Positions 17,514-27,359 are shown, numbered from the stretch's first letter. The stretch: 64,000 nt of DNA from Sphingomonadales bacterium 12-68-11 (GCA_002279825.1 NCCV01000003.1:553643-617642); one strand, 5' to 3'. Made by a program: numbers and translations. The notes: a model not told the origin generated them from the sequence alone.

Positions 17514-19007
17514 TCAGTCCGCGCTCGCTGCGTCAGGGGGAACCCTGATCAGCAGCGAACTGCCGTAGAGTTCCAGACTGGCCGATGCGGCCTGCTGTGC
17601 GGTGAGAGTGAACCCGATGCGCGCCGCGACCGCCGCTGCCGGCGGGTATGGCGATTCGATCCACGCGCTTTCCATCCAGATCGCGCCGCCGCACCGCGCA
17701 TCGAAGCCGCGCGTCGCGCGGTCGAGCGTGAGGCGATACCGGCGCGCGATGTCATCATAGCCGACATCGAGCGCGAGATCCTGGTGCCGGGCGTTGAGCG
17801 TCTTGGGGGCGCCGGTCAGTGCCGTCAGGCTGACCGGATGAATCGTATAGCCTGGACACTCCGCTTGGGCTGCCGCGAGCTCCGGCGCAAAATAGCGGAA
17901 GCTCGGCTGGCGATGCAGCAGGAGTAGCGCCCCGCCAATGCTGAGCACCATCGACAAGACGATGAGCCTGTATTCGCGCGCCTGCAGCGGCACGCGCAGC
18001 GCGAGGTTGGCGATCAAGCCGGCGATGAGCGGGACCACGGCCACGAGCTGGCGCTTGGCCATCGCGTGCGTTGCGAAGTTGATCAGCGCGAACCCCGCGA
18101 AGGCGAACAGGATCGAGAGCGCCAGGCACAGCGCGAACCGGTCTTCGCTCCGCCATTCCCGGATCGGCGCGCGCGCGTCGAAGCCGCGCAGCGCCGCCAT
18201 TCCGCCGCGCAGCGCGAAGGCCGAGGCGGCCAAATTGGCGAGCACGGCCGTCGCGCCCACCGCCGCCAGGTTCAACGCGAAGTCCGCGGCGCTCACCCAA
18301 TAGCCGAGCTGCACCCTCTCGTAGCCGTAGGAGTTCCACATCGAAACCGCCGCGATCGCCAGGCCGGTCAAGGCCGCGGCGGCGATCCACGACGCCTCGG
18401 CAAAGCGCCGCGAGAGCAGTTGCACGAAGACCGCAGCCCCGAGCAAAGCGAGCCCGGCCGCCAGCGACGGATAGTTGAACAGCGCGAGGAGACCCATGGC
18501 AAGCGCGGCCAGCCCGGCGAGAACCGGCGCCCTCGCCCGGTCGGCGAAGCCGCGTTGCAGCGCAATCACCAGCGCCGCGACCAGGAGCACGCCGATGAAG
18601 AAGGCGCGGTGCTGCGCAAAGCGCTCGATCGTGCCGTGGCTGACCAACACCATCACGGCGAGCAGGCGCGAGTAGTTTCGCTGGGCCCGGTCGGCACCGG
18701 TGAAAAAGGCGAAGGCGATAAAGATCGCCAGCGGGACGAGGTTGAACAGCCGCCCCCCCAGCACCGAGGCCGACGAGAGCGACGCAAAGGCGCGGTGCAG
18801 CGCGTAATAGCCCACCGGATGCCCGGTATCGGACGACCACCATTCCCACGCCTGCGCCATGCCGAGGCGGGGATCGGTATAGAACACCGTCCAGTACTCG
18901 TCGTGGTTGGGGCCTTTGACGAAGGCGGCGAGTGCAAGCGCGAGCACTGCCAGCGCGACGACGGCAAGCACGGGGAACCCGTCGCGGCCCGTTTCCCCCT
19001 CGCGCAT
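17514..19007 (-). CDS. Polytopic membrane glycosyltransferase-like protein (GT39/ArnT-like)
   Basis: A 497-residue protein with about ten hydrophobic helices in the first 400 residues and a soluble C-terminal domain of about 100. After the first helix, the loop reads KGPNHDEYWTVFYTDP; an acidic pair near the first periplasmic loop is typical of GT-C enzymes such as ArnT/PMT, which transfer sugars from polyprenyl phosphates. Later blocks (HRAFASLSS, RLFNLVPLA, FAQHRAFFIGVLL) fit that fold. The family assignment is tentative and the acceptor unknown. ATG 19007 has GAGGAG upstream. It sits between clpP and clpX on the opposite strand. Confidence 0.6.
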   Translation of the reverse strand: MREGETGRDGFPVLAVVALAVLALALAAFVKGPNHDEYWTVFYTDPRLGMAQAWEWWSSDTGHPVGYYALHRAFASLSSASVLGGRLFNLVPLAIFIAFAFFTGADRAQRNYSRLLAVMVLVSHGTIERFAQHRAFFIGVLLVAALVIALQRGFADRARAPVLAGLAALAMGLLALFNYPSLAAGLALLGAAVFVQLLSRRFAEASWIAAAALTGLAIAAVSMWNSYGYERVQLGYWVSAADFALNLAAVGATAVLANLAASAFALRGGMAALRGFDARAPIREWRSEDRFALCLALSILFAFAGFALINFATHAMAKRQLVAVVPLIAGLIANLALRVPLQAREYRLIVLSMVLSIGGALLLLHRQPSFRYFAPELAAAQAECPGYTIHPVSLTALTGAPKTLNARHQDLALDVGYDDIARRYRLTLDRATRGFDARCGGAIWMESAWIESPYPPAAAVAARIGFTLTAQQAASASLELYGSSLLIRVPPDAASAD

Positions 19008-19263
19008 GCCTCGTCTCCTCTTGCGCCGCCGGCCCAATCGCACCTGCCGCCCAAGCAATCCGGCGGCGCTTTGGCAAGGGGCGCCGCCCCCCTCCGTACC
19101 GCAACGGGGCGCAACCGAACTGTAGCAATTTGGCAACCGTGCCCCTTCAGGCTAGGGCAAGGCGCGCCCTTTAGGGTTGTGGCAATTGATATTAGCCATC
19201 TCGGGGCTACATTCCCGAGGCGGGGCGAATCCCTGAGCCGTCGCTCGGGACCAGGATGACACG

Positions 19264-20535
19264 ATGACCAAGCTTAGCGGATCCGACAGCAAGAGTACCC
19301 TTTACTGCAGCTTCTGCGGTAAATCGCAGCACGAGGTGCGCAAGCTGATCGCGGGCCCGACCGTGTTCATCTGCGACGAATGCGTCGAGCTGTGCAACGA
19401 CATCATCCGCGAAGAGACCAAGGGCGGCCTCGCCGGCAAGGGCAAGGACGGCGAAGTCACCGCCCCGCGCGAGATCTGCGCCACGCTCAACGACTATGTG
19501 ATCGGCCAGGAACGCGCCAAGCGCGTGCTCTCGGTGGCAGTCCACAACCACTACAAGCGGCTGCGCCACTCGGGCAAATCGGGCGATGTCGAGCTCGCCA
19601 AGTCGAACATCCTGCTGATCGGGCCGACCGGCAGCGGCAAGACGCTGCTCGCGCAGACGCTCGCGCGCACGTTCGACGTGCCCTTCACGATGGCCGACGC
19701 GACCACGCTGACCGAAGCCGGCTATGTCGGCGAGGATGTCGAGAACATCATCCTCAAGCTGCTCCAGTCGAGCGACTACAACGTCGAGAAGGCCCAGCAC
19801 GGCATCGTCTACATCGACGAGATCGACAAGATCACCCGCAAGGCGGAAAACCCCTCGATCACCCGCGATGTGAGCGGCGAAGGGGTGCAGCAGGCGCTGC
19901 TCAAGCTGATGGAAGGCACCACCGCCTCGGTCCCGCCGCAGGGCGGCCGCAAGCATCCGCAGCAGGAATTCCTGCAGGTCGACACGACCAACATCCTGTT
20001 CATATGCGGCGGCGCGTTCGCGGGCCTCGAGAAGATCATCGGCGACCGGATGCAGAAGCGCTCGATCGGCTTCGGGGCGAACATCGCCGATCCGCTGCAG
20101 GGCCGCATCGGCGAAACGCTTGAAAAGTGCGAGCCGGAAGATCTGCTCAAGTTCGGGCTGATCCCCGAGTTCGTCGGCCGCCTGCCGGTGATCGCCACGC
20201 TGCACGACCTCGACGTCGAAGCGCTGGTGCAGATCCTCAAGGAGCCCAAGAACGCGCTGGTCAAGCAGTACGCCAAGCTGTTCGAGCTCGAGGATGTCGA
20301 GCTGACTTTCACCGAGGACGCCCTGCAAGCGATCGCCAAGAAGGCGATCAAGCGCAAGACCGGTGCGCGCGGCCTGCGCTCGATCGTCGAGGCGATCCTG
20401 CTCGACACCATGTTCGACCTTCCGAGCATGGACGACGTCAGCGAAGTGGTGGTCGACAAGGACGTGGTGGACGGCCGCAAGGAACCGGTCCGCGTGGTCA
20501 CCGGCGACGGAAAGAAGAAGGAAGCGGCGGCCTAG
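19264..20535 (+). CDS. clpX: ATP-dependent Clp protease ATPase subunit ClpX
   Basis: AAA+ unfoldase that feeds substrates to ClpP. The N-terminal zinc finger has Cys15, Cys18, Cys37 and Cys40. Walker A GPTGSGKT is at residues 120-127, Walker [11 protein letters not shown] near 182, the pore loop GYVGED (near residue 155) and sensor/box [15 protein letters not shown] are present. Length 423 residues, normal. ATG 19264 follows AGGATGACACG. In alphaproteobacteria ClpXP turns over cell-cycle regulators such as CtrA. The 256-bp gap upstream, shared with the divergent glycosyltransferase gene, should hold its promoter. The stop overlaps the convergent deacetylase by 4 nt. Confidence 0.98.
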   Translation: MTKLSGSDSKSTLYCSFCGKSQHEVRKLIAGPTVFICDECVELCNDIIREETKGGLAGKGKDGEVTAPREICATLNDYVIGQERAKRVLSVAVHNHYKRLRHSGKSGDVELAKSNILLIGPTGSGKTLLAQTLARTFDVPFTMADATTLTEAGYVGEDVENIILKLLQSSDYNVEKAQHGIVYIDEIDKITRKAENPSITRDVSGEGVQQALLKLMEGTTASVPPQGGRKHPQQEFLQVDTTNILFICGGAFAGLEKIIGDRMQKRSIGFGANIADPLQGRIGETLEKCEPEDLLKFGLIPEFVGRLPVIATLHDLDVEALVQILKEPKNALVKQYAKLFELEDVELTFTEDALQAIAKKAIKRKTGARGLRSIVEAILLDTMFDLPSMDDVSEVVVDKDVVDGRKEPVRVVTGDGKKKEAAA

Positions 20536-21251
20536 GCCGCTTCGCGCTTCAGCAGCTCCGATACCGTTACCGCGCGATAGCCGCGCTGTCGCAAGCCTTC
20601 GAGGACCAGCGGCAGCGCGGCGCGCGCGGTTTCGTTGGCGCGATACATCGGGTGGATGAGGATGATCGAGCCCGGCTTCACCCGGGCGAGGATGTCCTCC
20701 GCAAACCGGGCCGGGTCGGTGAAACGTTCGGGCTGGTCCTCGACGTCCCACGTGACCATCCGCAGGCCCGAGCGCTCCACTTCGAGGGGCAGGCCGATCA
20801 GGCGCCGCCCGAACGGCGGGCGGAAGTAGCGAGGATGTTGGCCGGCGGCCCGCAGCAGGGCGCTCGTGCGCGCAATCTCGGCGGCGTAGAATTCTCGCGA
20901 ATGTCCGATGTTGCGCACGTGCGAGAAGCTGTGGTTGCCCAGCTCGTGACCGGCGGCGAGCAGCCGCTGGGCCTGGCCGGGCGAGCGTTCGAGATGCTGG
21001 CCGATCAGGAAGAATGTCGCCTTCGCGCCGTAGCGGTCGAGGGTCGTCAGGACCGAGTCCACGCCTTCGGGAGTCGGCCCGTCGTCGAACGTCAACGCGA
21101 CGATCCTCTCGGTCGTATCGACCCGGCAAGTCACTTCGCCGACCAGCTGGAAACAGCGGGCCTTCGACAGCCGGTTGGTTGCGACCGCGAGCAGGACGAG
21201 CGCGACTAGGGCCAGCGCGGCACTCGATAGGATACGGCGCGCGCGAAGCAT
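20532..21251 (-). CDS. Polysaccharide deacetylase (NodB homology)
   Basis: A 239-residue protein with an N-terminal membrane anchor or uncleaved signal (residues 8-25), followed by a NodB domain. Catalytic motif 1 is [10 protein letters not shown], motif 2 is GNHSFSH (metal-binding His residues), motif 3 is RPPFGRR, and the later ILIHPM segment supplies the last His. Such enzymes remove acetyl groups from N-acetylated sugars in peptidoglycan or exopolysaccharide, outside the cytoplasm. It follows the GFA-family gene by 10 nt on the same strand. Substrate not determined. Confidence 0.9.
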   Translation of the reverse strand: MLRARRILSSAALALVALVLLAVATNRLSKARCFQLVGEVTCRVDTTERIVALTFDDGPTPEGVDSVLTTLDRYGAKATFFLIGQHLERSPGQAQRLLAAGHELGNHSFSHVRNIGHSREFYAAEIARTSALLRAAGQHPRYFRPPFGRRLIGLPLEVERSGLRMVTWDVEDQPERFTDPARFAEDILARVKPGSIILIHPMYRANETARAALPLVLEGLRQRGYRAVTVSELLKREAA

Positions 21252-21261
21252 CGGGGCGCGT

Positions 21262-21753
21262 TCAGCCCTCCCCCGCCTTGCGCCGCTCGATCATCGCCTG
21301 CAGCCGCGCCACCCGTTCGGGAGGCAGCAGCTCCATCTGGTTATAGACCGTCGCGAACGCCGGAATGCCTTCGGGAAACGCCACCCACGGCATGGCGCTG
21401 TCGGTGAAGATCACCGCGTCGGGCGTCCACGCGCCGGGATCGTCCAGCGTGCCCACCCTGAGCCCCGTCCCCAGCCCACCCAACCGCGGATAGTGACTCC
21501 ACACGGCAGTGCCGCAGTTCGTGCAGCGTTTGATGGTCTGCTGCCCGCCGCTGCCGGTGGTCACGGCGTGATCGCTCAGCGTGCCCTGAAGCAAGGCAAT
21601 CTGCTCGCTTTCGAAGAAGGCGTTGACCACCGAGGTGCTGCCGGTCTGCTGCTGGCATAGCCGGCAGTGGCAGTTGTTGACGAAGATTGGCTCGCCCGTG
21701 ACCCGGTAGCGCACCGCGCCGCACCCACACCCGCCCTCGCGCTCAATGTCCAT
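21262..21753 (-). CDS. GFA family zinc protein
   Basis: A 163-residue protein of the glutathione-dependent formaldehyde-activating (GFA/CENP-V) fold. Zinc ligands are visible in GGCGCGAVRYRV (residues 8-19), NNCHCRLCQQ (27-36) and the RCTNCGTAVW pair near 76. Most family members have unknown substrates and no proven link to formaldehyde. The start overlaps the CDF transporter gene end by 11 nt, so it is probably translated from the same mRNA. An unusually high Cys content near a metal-efflux gene fits a role in metal handling, but that is inference. Confidence 0.88.
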   Translation of the reverse strand: MDIEREGGCGCGAVRYRVTGEPIFVNNCHCRLCQQQTGSTSVVNAFFESEQIALLQGTLSDHAVTTGSGGQQTIKRCTNCGTAVWSHYPRLGGLGTGLRVGTLDDPGAWTPDAVIFTDSAMPWVAFPEGIPAFATVYNQMELLPPERVARLQAMIERRKAGEG

Positions 21754-22669
21754 GCCTGACTTCTCCGCTTGGCCCGCAGTCGACGCAATCGCCCGCGTGC
21801 CCCGTTTCGACCTGCAGCGTCGCGTGGCCGATGTGGAAGCGATGCTCCAGCGTGTGCGCCGCTTCGTACAGGAAGGCGTCCCCGGGGCAGCCGTCCGGCA
21901 TCACCAGATGTGCGGTGAGCGCGGCTTCTGTGGTGCTCACTGGCCAGATGTGCAGGTCGTGGACCGAGGCAACGCCCGGCAGGCCCGCCAGGCAGCCGCG
22001 CACGGCGCTCTCGTCGATCCCGTCGGGCACCGCCAGCAGGCCCATCTTCACGCTGTCGCGCAGTAGCCCCCAGGTGCCCCAGCCGATCACCGCCACGATC
22101 ACGAGGCTGGTCACCGGGTCGATCCACAGCGCGCCCGTGACCAGGATCGCCGCGCCGGCCACGACCACCCCCAGCGAGACCAGCGCGTCCGCCGCCATGT
22201 GCAGGAACGCGCCCCTGATGTTGAGATCGCTGTGCCGCCCGCGCGCGAACAGCATGGCGGTGGCGCCGTTGACGACGATGCCTACCCCGGCGACCGCGAT
22301 CATCGTCCAGCCTTGCACCGGCGCGGGATCGAACAGACGGTTGGTGGCTTCGAGCAGGATCACCCCGAGCGCGACCAGCAGCATTCCGGCATTGGCCAGC
22401 GCGGCCAAGATCGAGCTCGACTTGTAGCCGTAAGTGAAGCGCGCGCTGGCCGGCCGGGCGCCCATCACCGCCGCGCCCCAGGCGACCAGCAGGCCGAGCA
22501 CATCCGACAGGTTGTGCGCGGCATCGGCGACCAGCGCCATCGATCCCGACCATAGCCCGAACCCTGCCTCGATCAGGACGAAGGCGAGATTGAGCGCGAC
22601 GCCGATCGCGAAAGCCTGGCCGAAGCCTCGCGGCGCGCCGGAATGCGCGTGATCGTGTGTCGCCCCCAT
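21743..22669 (-). CDS. Cation diffusion facilitator (CDF) efflux transporter
   Basis: A 308-residue, six-helix inner-membrane antiporter that exports Zn2+ or similar divalent metal in exchange for protons. The metal site ligands are HNLSD (helix II, near residue 52) and HMAAD (helix V, near residue 156), the HxxxD pair typical of ZnT/CzcD types. The N-terminus is His-rich (THDHAHSG) and the C-terminal cytoplasmic domain ends in another His/Cys-rich tail (GDCVDCGPSGEVRHGH). First gene of a leftward group with the GFA and deacetylase genes. Confidence 0.93.
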   Translation of the reverse strand: MGATHDHAHSGAPRGFGQAFAIGVALNLAFVLIEAGFGLWSGSMALVADAAHNLSDVLGLLVAWGAAVMGARPASARFTYGYKSSSILAALANAGMLLVALGVILLEATNRLFDPAPVQGWTMIAVAGVGIVVNGATAMLFARGRHSDLNIRGAFLHMAADALVSLGVVVAGAAILVTGALWIDPVTSLVIVAVIGWGTWGLLRDSVKMGLLAVPDGIDESAVRGCLAGLPGVASVHDLHIWPVSTTEAALTAHLVMPDGCPGDAFLYEAAHTLEHRFHIGHATLQVETGHAGDCVDCGPSGEVRHGH

Positions 22670-23034
22670 GCCGCGACACTTAGCCGCTCAAGGCGCTTTG
22701 GAAAGGGTCTGGCGTCTACGGCGTGACATAAATGCCGCACTGCGGCAAAAAGTGCCGCGCCGCACAATCGATTTACGGCGGCCTGCCCAGACCTTTGCCT
22801 GCTTTTTTACCAGATAATAACGACTTGGCGCGGGTCTTTCGGGAGGCTTGTGCGCCTCCGCCCCGCGGCGGCGGGGGTTCCGGCATGTGTCAACCTCTTG
22901 TCACATACACCTGTTTGAGGGAGCCCCAAGCGGGGCGCCGGTCCTGCCGGTGCGCGTGTGAGTCGAGTCGCTGCGCCGGCGGCGGCGATAGTATTTTCTG
23001 ATGTTCCCGTGCTCAGGATCAAAGGGGTTTGACC
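22670..23034. promoter_or_regulatory. 365-bp region before the TonB receptor, no gene seen
   Basis: This gap separates the divergent CDF and TonB-receptor genes and must contain both promoters. Visible structure includes a perfect short palindrome TGCCGC-ACT-GCGGCA at 22733-22747, an A/T-rich patch near 22800-22820, and GC-rich hairpin-forming stretches at about 22845-22880 and 22918-22950. The long leader could be an untranslated region of the receptor mRNA. No clear Fur box or riboswitch core was recognised. Confidence 0.4.
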
Positions 23035-26000
23035 ATGCAGCTCAAGTATTTCCTCGCGGCCAGTGCGGCCAGCGTTTCGCTCGCCTGCGGCCTGGCCTCC
23101 GTGCCTGTCGCGGCGCAGCAGATCACCACCGGCATCGACGGTGTGGTGACCGATGAAGCGGGCGCTCCGATCGCGGGCGCGACCGTCACCGTCACCGACA
23201 CGCGCACCGGTGCGAGCCGTACGATCAGCACCGGCACCGGCGGCACCTTCAACGCCACCGGCCTCACCACCGGCGGACCTTACGAGATCAGCGCCACCGC
23301 CGACGGCTTCGAAGGCCAGACGGTCTCGGAAATCTTCACCACGCTACAGGGCAGCACCAACCTGACCTTCGCGCTCACCAGCGGCGGCGGGGTCATCTCG
23401 GTCAGCGCCTCGCGCGTCCGCGCCAGCCAGGTCGCGGTCGGTCCCGGCACGTCTTTCACCGCCGAGCTGATGGAAACCGCGCCGACCTTCAACCGTGACT
23501 TGCGCGACATCATCAAGATCGACCCGCGCGTCAGCCTCGACCGCGAGGACTCGTCGACCGGCGGCAACGGCCAGGACCGCATCTCGTGCCTCGGCGGCAA
23601 CGATCGCGGTAACGCCTTTACTGTCGATGGCATTCCGCAGGTCGACGTCTACGGCCTCAACGATGCGCCGTTTGCCTCGCGCAGCTCCTCGCCGATCCCT
23701 TACGACGCGGTGCGCGAAACCCAGGTGCAGTTCGCTCCGTTCGACGTCGAGTACAGCCAGTTTACCGGCTGCGCGATCAACGTCGTGACCAAGTCGGGCA
23801 GCAACGCCTTCCACGGCGGCGGCTTCTTCGAGTACTCCGACAACGGCATGCGCGGCACGTCTCTGGTGGGCCGAGGCCCGCTTACGGTTCCGCCGATCGA
23901 GCCGGAGCGCAAGTATGGCGTTCAGCTCGGCGGTCCGATCGTCGAGGACACGCTGTTCTTCTTCTTCGCTTACGAGCACCAGGAGGCTGGCCAGTCGCAG
24001 GACGACGGCCCGGCCGGCGCTGGTTATGCCAACGAGATCCCGAGCATCCCGGTCGCGGCGTTCAACGAGATCTCGCAGGTCCTGAGCGACGTTTACGGAA
24101 TCGAGACCGGCCCGCTGGTATTCAGCCGGCCGTTCACGAACGATCGTTACTTCGGTCGGATCGACTACCAGCTCAACGACAAGCACCGGCTCGAAGGCAC
24201 GGTTCAGTACGTCGATGAGACGACGGTCCTGACCGACGACTTCTCGACCACGGCCAACAACGCGCGCATCACCGGCCTCAACACCTTCCGGAACAGCGGC
24301 AGCACGTCGAAGTACTTCTCCGGCCGCCTCTATTCCAACTGGACCGACCAGCTCTCGACCGAGATTCGCTACGCCCACTCCGACGTGGTCGACAACCAGG
24401 GTCCGGTCGGCGGCGGCGAAGCGCAGGACGAGAACCCGATCCCGCGCATCATCGTCGGCATTCCGGGAACGCCGAACAACGGTTCGGTTCTCGCCGGACC
24501 CGGTTTCTCGCGCTCGGCAAACGATTTGCGCTATAATACCGACCAGTTCCGCGCGACCGCGAAGTACGATGCCGGCGCGCACCAGATTAAGCTGGGTGTC
24601 GAATACAACGACCTCGATCTCTACAACCTGTTCATCCAGAACGCGACGGGCACGCTCTACTTCGCCAATGTCAGCGACCTGCGCGAGGGTCTCATTACCT
24701 CTGTCAACGGCGGCAGCACCAACCCATCGACGACGCAGCTAGTGAACCGGCAGACGATCGGTATTCACGGCAACTTCTCCGCGACGGGCGATCCGCTTGA
24801 CGCGGGTGCGGTGGTCAAGCGGCAGATCTACTCGGTCTTCGTGCAGGACGACTGGGAGATCAATGACCAGCTCAGCGCGGTCCTGGGGGTCCGCCTCGAC
24901 CAGTACGGCGGCAACGCGCCGAACGCCAACCCGTTGTTCCAGCAGCGTTACGGCTTCTCCAACACCGCCGGCTTCAACGATCTCCCCCCGATCGTCCAAC
25001 CCCGCGTCGCGCTGACCTGGGAGCCGGAAGATTTCATGATCTTCTCGCGCCCGGCGATCCGCGGCGGCGTGGGCATCTTCGGCGGCGGCGATCCGGGCGT
25101 GTGGTTCGGCAATGCCTTCCAGAATAACGGCATCACCTTTGCCGAGGGCACCTATCGCTCGGCCAACTGCCCCGGCGGCACGACCACGACGCCGCGTACG
25201 ATCGACGTGGTGACCAACGGCCAGTTCACCGGCGTTCCGACCTGCTTCCAGCAGGACGGCGTGACCCGCGCTGCGCAGGGCCTGGGCGACACTCAGTCGA
25301 TCGACCCAAACATCAAGCTGCCGAGCGTGATCCGCGCCAACATCGGCTTCGAGAGCGGCCTCGACTTTGCGCCGAGCGGCTTCTTCAGCGGCTGGCGCGT
25401 CAATCTTGACTACATCTACAGCAACTACCGCAACCCTCTGTCGCTGATCGACCTGTCGCAGACGGTCGATATCCGGCAGGGCCTCAACGGCTATACCATC
25501 GATGGCCGGCCGATTTATCGGGCGCTCGATCCGCTCCAGGCGGGATGCGGTGCGCGCCTCGTCAGCTACGATCCGGTGCCGGTCTATTCCGGGCTGACCT
25601 TGGCGAATGCGGCGGCCTGCTTCGGCACCAGCCGCGACGACGAACTGCTCCTGACCAACAGTGACGGCTGGGAAAACCACGCCGCGTCCGCCGTCCTATC
25701 CAAGTCGTTCGACGGCGGCATCTTCACCGACGGCGGTTCGACCTTCTTCAGTGCGGGCGTCGCCTACACCGACTCGAAGGATCGCCGTAACCAGTACTCA
25801 TCGACCGCCGGCTCCGTCTATGACGGCACCGCCGCGTTCGACCTCCAGGACCCGGAAGCCACGCGCAGCTTCTACAACAGCAAGTACAACATTTCGGTGC
25901 AGACGACCTTCCAGGAGCAGTTCTTCGACGATCTCAGCACCACGCTCGGCATCACGTTCGTCGCACGCTCGGGCCGGCCGTACAGCCTGACCTGGACCGG

Positions 26001-26532
26001 GCGCGTGTTTAACGACGACGCGCAGGCGTTCGACTCGTCGCTTATCTACCTGCCGACCGGCGTCAGCGATCCGAACATCGCGCCGACCTCGAACATGCAG
26101 GCCGTTCAGGCGCTGACCGACTTTGCCAGCGCCCTGCCCTGCGCCTCGCGATACATCGGTCAGACGATCCCGAGAAACTCGTGCTCGCTGCCGTGGTACT
26201 TCGACATGGACCTGTCGCTGTCGCAAGAAATTCCCGGGCCAGCATCGCTGCTCGGTTACGCCGACGACAAGATCCGCATCTACGGCACGATCGACAACTT
26301 CCTGAACATCCTCGATAAGGGCTGGAACATTCAGTACCGCCGGAACTTCACCGGCTGGTCGGACCTCGCATCGACCACCGGCGTGGATGCGCAGGGTCGC
26401 TACATCATCAATAACGCCGCCTCGATCATCCCCAACGCTACCACGGGGCTGAGCGACTACGACCGCGACGAGTTCGTCAACATCACCGGCTCGGTGTGGC
26501 GGATCAAGGTCGGCGTCAGCTACGCCTTCTGA
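23035..26532 (+). CDS. Oar-like TonB-dependent outer-membrane receptor
   Basis: A 1165-residue outer-membrane protein. After a signal peptide (residues 1-27, ending PVAAQQ) comes a carboxypeptidase-regulatory-like beta-sandwich (about 30-110: GIDGVVTDEAGAPIAGATVTVTDT), then a plug domain (about 115-260, with GNDRGNAFTVDGIPQ and INVVTKSGSNAFHGG) and a 22-strand barrel ending in SYAF. This is the Oar-type layout, larger than siderophore receptors and linked in Myxococcus to protease export. The substrate is unknown. ATG 23035 has AAAGGGG upstream. A strong terminator follows the stop codon. Confidence 0.92.
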   Translation: MQLKYFLAASAASVSLACGLASVPVAAQQITTGIDGVVTDEAGAPIAGATVTVTDTRTGASRTISTGTGGTFNATGLTTGGPYEISATADGFEGQTVSEIFTTLQGSTNLTFALTSGGGVISVSASRVRASQVAVGPGTSFTAELMETAPTFNRDLRDIIKIDPRVSLDREDSSTGGNGQDRISCLGGNDRGNAFTVDGIPQVDVYGLNDAPFASRSSSPIPYDAVRETQVQFAPFDVEYSQFTGCAINVVTKSGSNAFHGGGFFEYSDNGMRGTSLVGRGPLTVPPIEPERKYGVQLGGPIVEDTLFFFFAYEHQEAGQSQDDGPAGAGYANEIPSIPVAAFNEISQVLSDVYGIETGPLVFSRPFTNDRYFGRIDYQLNDKHRLEGTVQYVDETTVLTDDFSTTANNARITGLNTFRNSGSTSKYFSGRLYSNWTDQLSTEIRYAHSDVVDNQGPVGGGEAQDENPIPRIIVGIPGTPNNGSVLAGPGFSRSANDLRYNTDQFRATAKYDAGAHQIKLGVEYNDLDLYNLFIQNATGTLYFANVSDLREGLITSVNGGSTNPSTTQLVNRQTIGIHGNFSATGDPLDAGAVVKRQIYSVFVQDDWEINDQLSAVLGVRLDQYGGNAPNANPLFQQRYGFSNTAGFNDLPPIVQPRVALTWEPEDFMIFSRPAIRGGVGIFGGGDPGVWFGNAFQNNGITFAEGTYRSANCPGGTTTTPRTIDVVTNGQFTGVPTCFQQDGVTRAAQGLGDTQSIDPNIKLPSVIRANIGFESGLDFAPSGFFSGWRVNLDYIYSNYRNPLSLIDLSQTVDIRQGLNGYTIDGRPIYRALDPLQAGCGARLVSYDPVPVYSGLTLANAAACFGTSRDDELLLTNSDGWENHAASAVLSKSFDGGIFTDGGSTFFSAGVAYTDSKDRRNQYSSTAGSVYDGTAAFDLQDPEATRSFYNSKYNISVQTTFQEQFFDDLSTTLGITFVARSGRPYSLTWTGRVFNDDAQAFDSSLIYLPTGVSDPNIAPTSNMQAVQALTDFASALPCASRYIGQTIPRNSCSLPWYFDMDLSLSQEIPGPASLLGYADDKIRIYGTIDNFLNILDKGWNIQYRRNFTGWSDLASTTGVDAQGRYIINNAASIIPNATTGLSDYDRDEFVNITGSVWRIKVGVSYAF

Positions 26533-26559
26533 TCGCGAGTATCATTTGAACGCCTGAGG

Positions 26560-26592
26560 GGGCGGGGGAGCTTCGGTTCCCCCGCCCTTTTG
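26560..26592 (+). terminator. Rho-independent terminator after the TonB receptor
   Basis: A 10-bp stem (26560-26569 with 26578-26587) capped by a TTCG-type tetraloop and followed by TTTTGCG. It lies 28 nt after the receptor stop codon and just before the end of the leftward mtgA gene. Confidence 0.85.
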
Positions 26593-26601
26593 CGTTGCGG
26601 C

Positions 26602-27270
26602 CTAGTCGTAGATGCAGGCGTCGAGCCCGTCGCGGCGCACCACGCCGATGCGCGCCTGGATGGTATTGCCGTAGCGGCGGGTGAAGCCGCTCGGGCTGAC
26701 TACCGCGCGCGCCTTGGGCTGGGGCAGCGCGGCGGCCATGCGCGCCGCTTCGGAACGGCTGAGCCGTGCGGCGGAATGCTGGAAGTACCGCTCGGCCCCG
26801 GCCTCGACCCCGTAAGTGCCGATGCCGGTCTCGGCGACGTTGAGATAGACTTCCATGATCCGCCGCTTGCCCCACACGCTCTCGATCAGCAGCGTGAACC
26901 AGGCTTCGAAGCCTTTGCGGATGTAGCCCCCGCCCTGCCACAGAAACACATTCTTCGCGGTCTGCTGGCTGATCGTCGAACCGCCGCGGATACGGCCGCC
27001 TTCGGCGTTGCGTTCGATGGCGTTCTCGATCGCTTCACGGTCGAAACCGCCGTGCTCGCAGAACTTGCCGTCCTCGCCGCCGATCACCGCGGCGACCATG
27101 TTGCGGTCGATGCGCGACAGCGGGGTCCAGTCCTTGGTGATCCCGTTGGGATCCATCAGCATCGTCGCCGTGACCGGCACGGGCACGAAACGGAAGATAA
27201 CGACCAGCGCGATGCTGATCCCCATGAACCAGACGATCGCCAGCACGGCATAGCGGAGGATGCGGGTCAT
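26602..27270 (-). CDS. mtgA: Monofunctional biosynthetic peptidoglycan transglycosylase
   Basis: GT51 enzyme of 222 residues that polymerises lipid II glycan chains, without a transpeptidase domain. An N-terminal membrane helix (residues 6-28) is followed by the catalytic motifs: the first Glu in GGEDGKFCEHGGFD (near residue 67), RGGSTISQQTAKN (near 95), and the second Glu region KRRIMEVYLN. Length is normal for MtgA. It probably assists the elongation or division machinery in the periplasm. It lies downstream of rpoH on the same strand, with an 89-bp gap that contains a perfect hairpin, so separate transcription is likely. Confidence 0.94.
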   Translation of the reverse strand: MTRILRYAVLAIVWFMGISIALVVIFRFVPVPVTATMLMDPNGITKDWTPLSRIDRNMVAAVIGGEDGKFCEHGGFDREAIENAIERNAEGGRIRGGSTISQQTAKNVFLWQGGGYIRKGFEAWFTLLIESVWGKRRIMEVYLNVAETGIGTYGVEAGAERYFQHSAARLSRSEAARMAAALPQPKARAVVSPSGFTRRYGNTIQARIGVVRRDGLDACIYD

Positions 27271-27327
27271 CGCGGCCGAACCTAAGCGGCGGACGCCGGC
27301 AACTCAACGGGGCACTGCGACCGGGGT

Positions 27328-27354
27328 AACGGGCGGGAGCCTGTCCCGCCCGTT
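27328..27354. terminator. Perfect 11-bp hairpin after rpoH
   Basis: The arms AACGGGCGGGA (27328-27338) and TCCCGCCCGTT (27344-27354) pair fully around GCCTG. It lies 6 nt beyond the rpoH stop on its 3' side. There is no U-run, so it may be a Rho-dependent or mRNA-stabilising structure. Confidence 0.55.
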
Positions 27355-27359
27355 CCGGA

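Noticed and set aside
18066..19259. A 397-residue forward frame opposite the membrane glycosyltransferase gene
   Set aside because: It is Arg/Gln/Glu-rich without domains and would overlap the clpX leader. The reverse frame has proper hydrophobic helices and a ribosome-binding site.
19207..21129. A 640-residue reverse frame opposite clpX
   Set aside because: It is antisense to an unquestionable clpX and the deacetylase is in another frame; the translation is not protein-like.
22733..22747. Perfect palindrome before the TonB receptor as a terminator or operator
   Set aside because: A 6-bp stem with a 3-nt loop is too short to be convincing in DNA this GC-rich, and no known operator matches.
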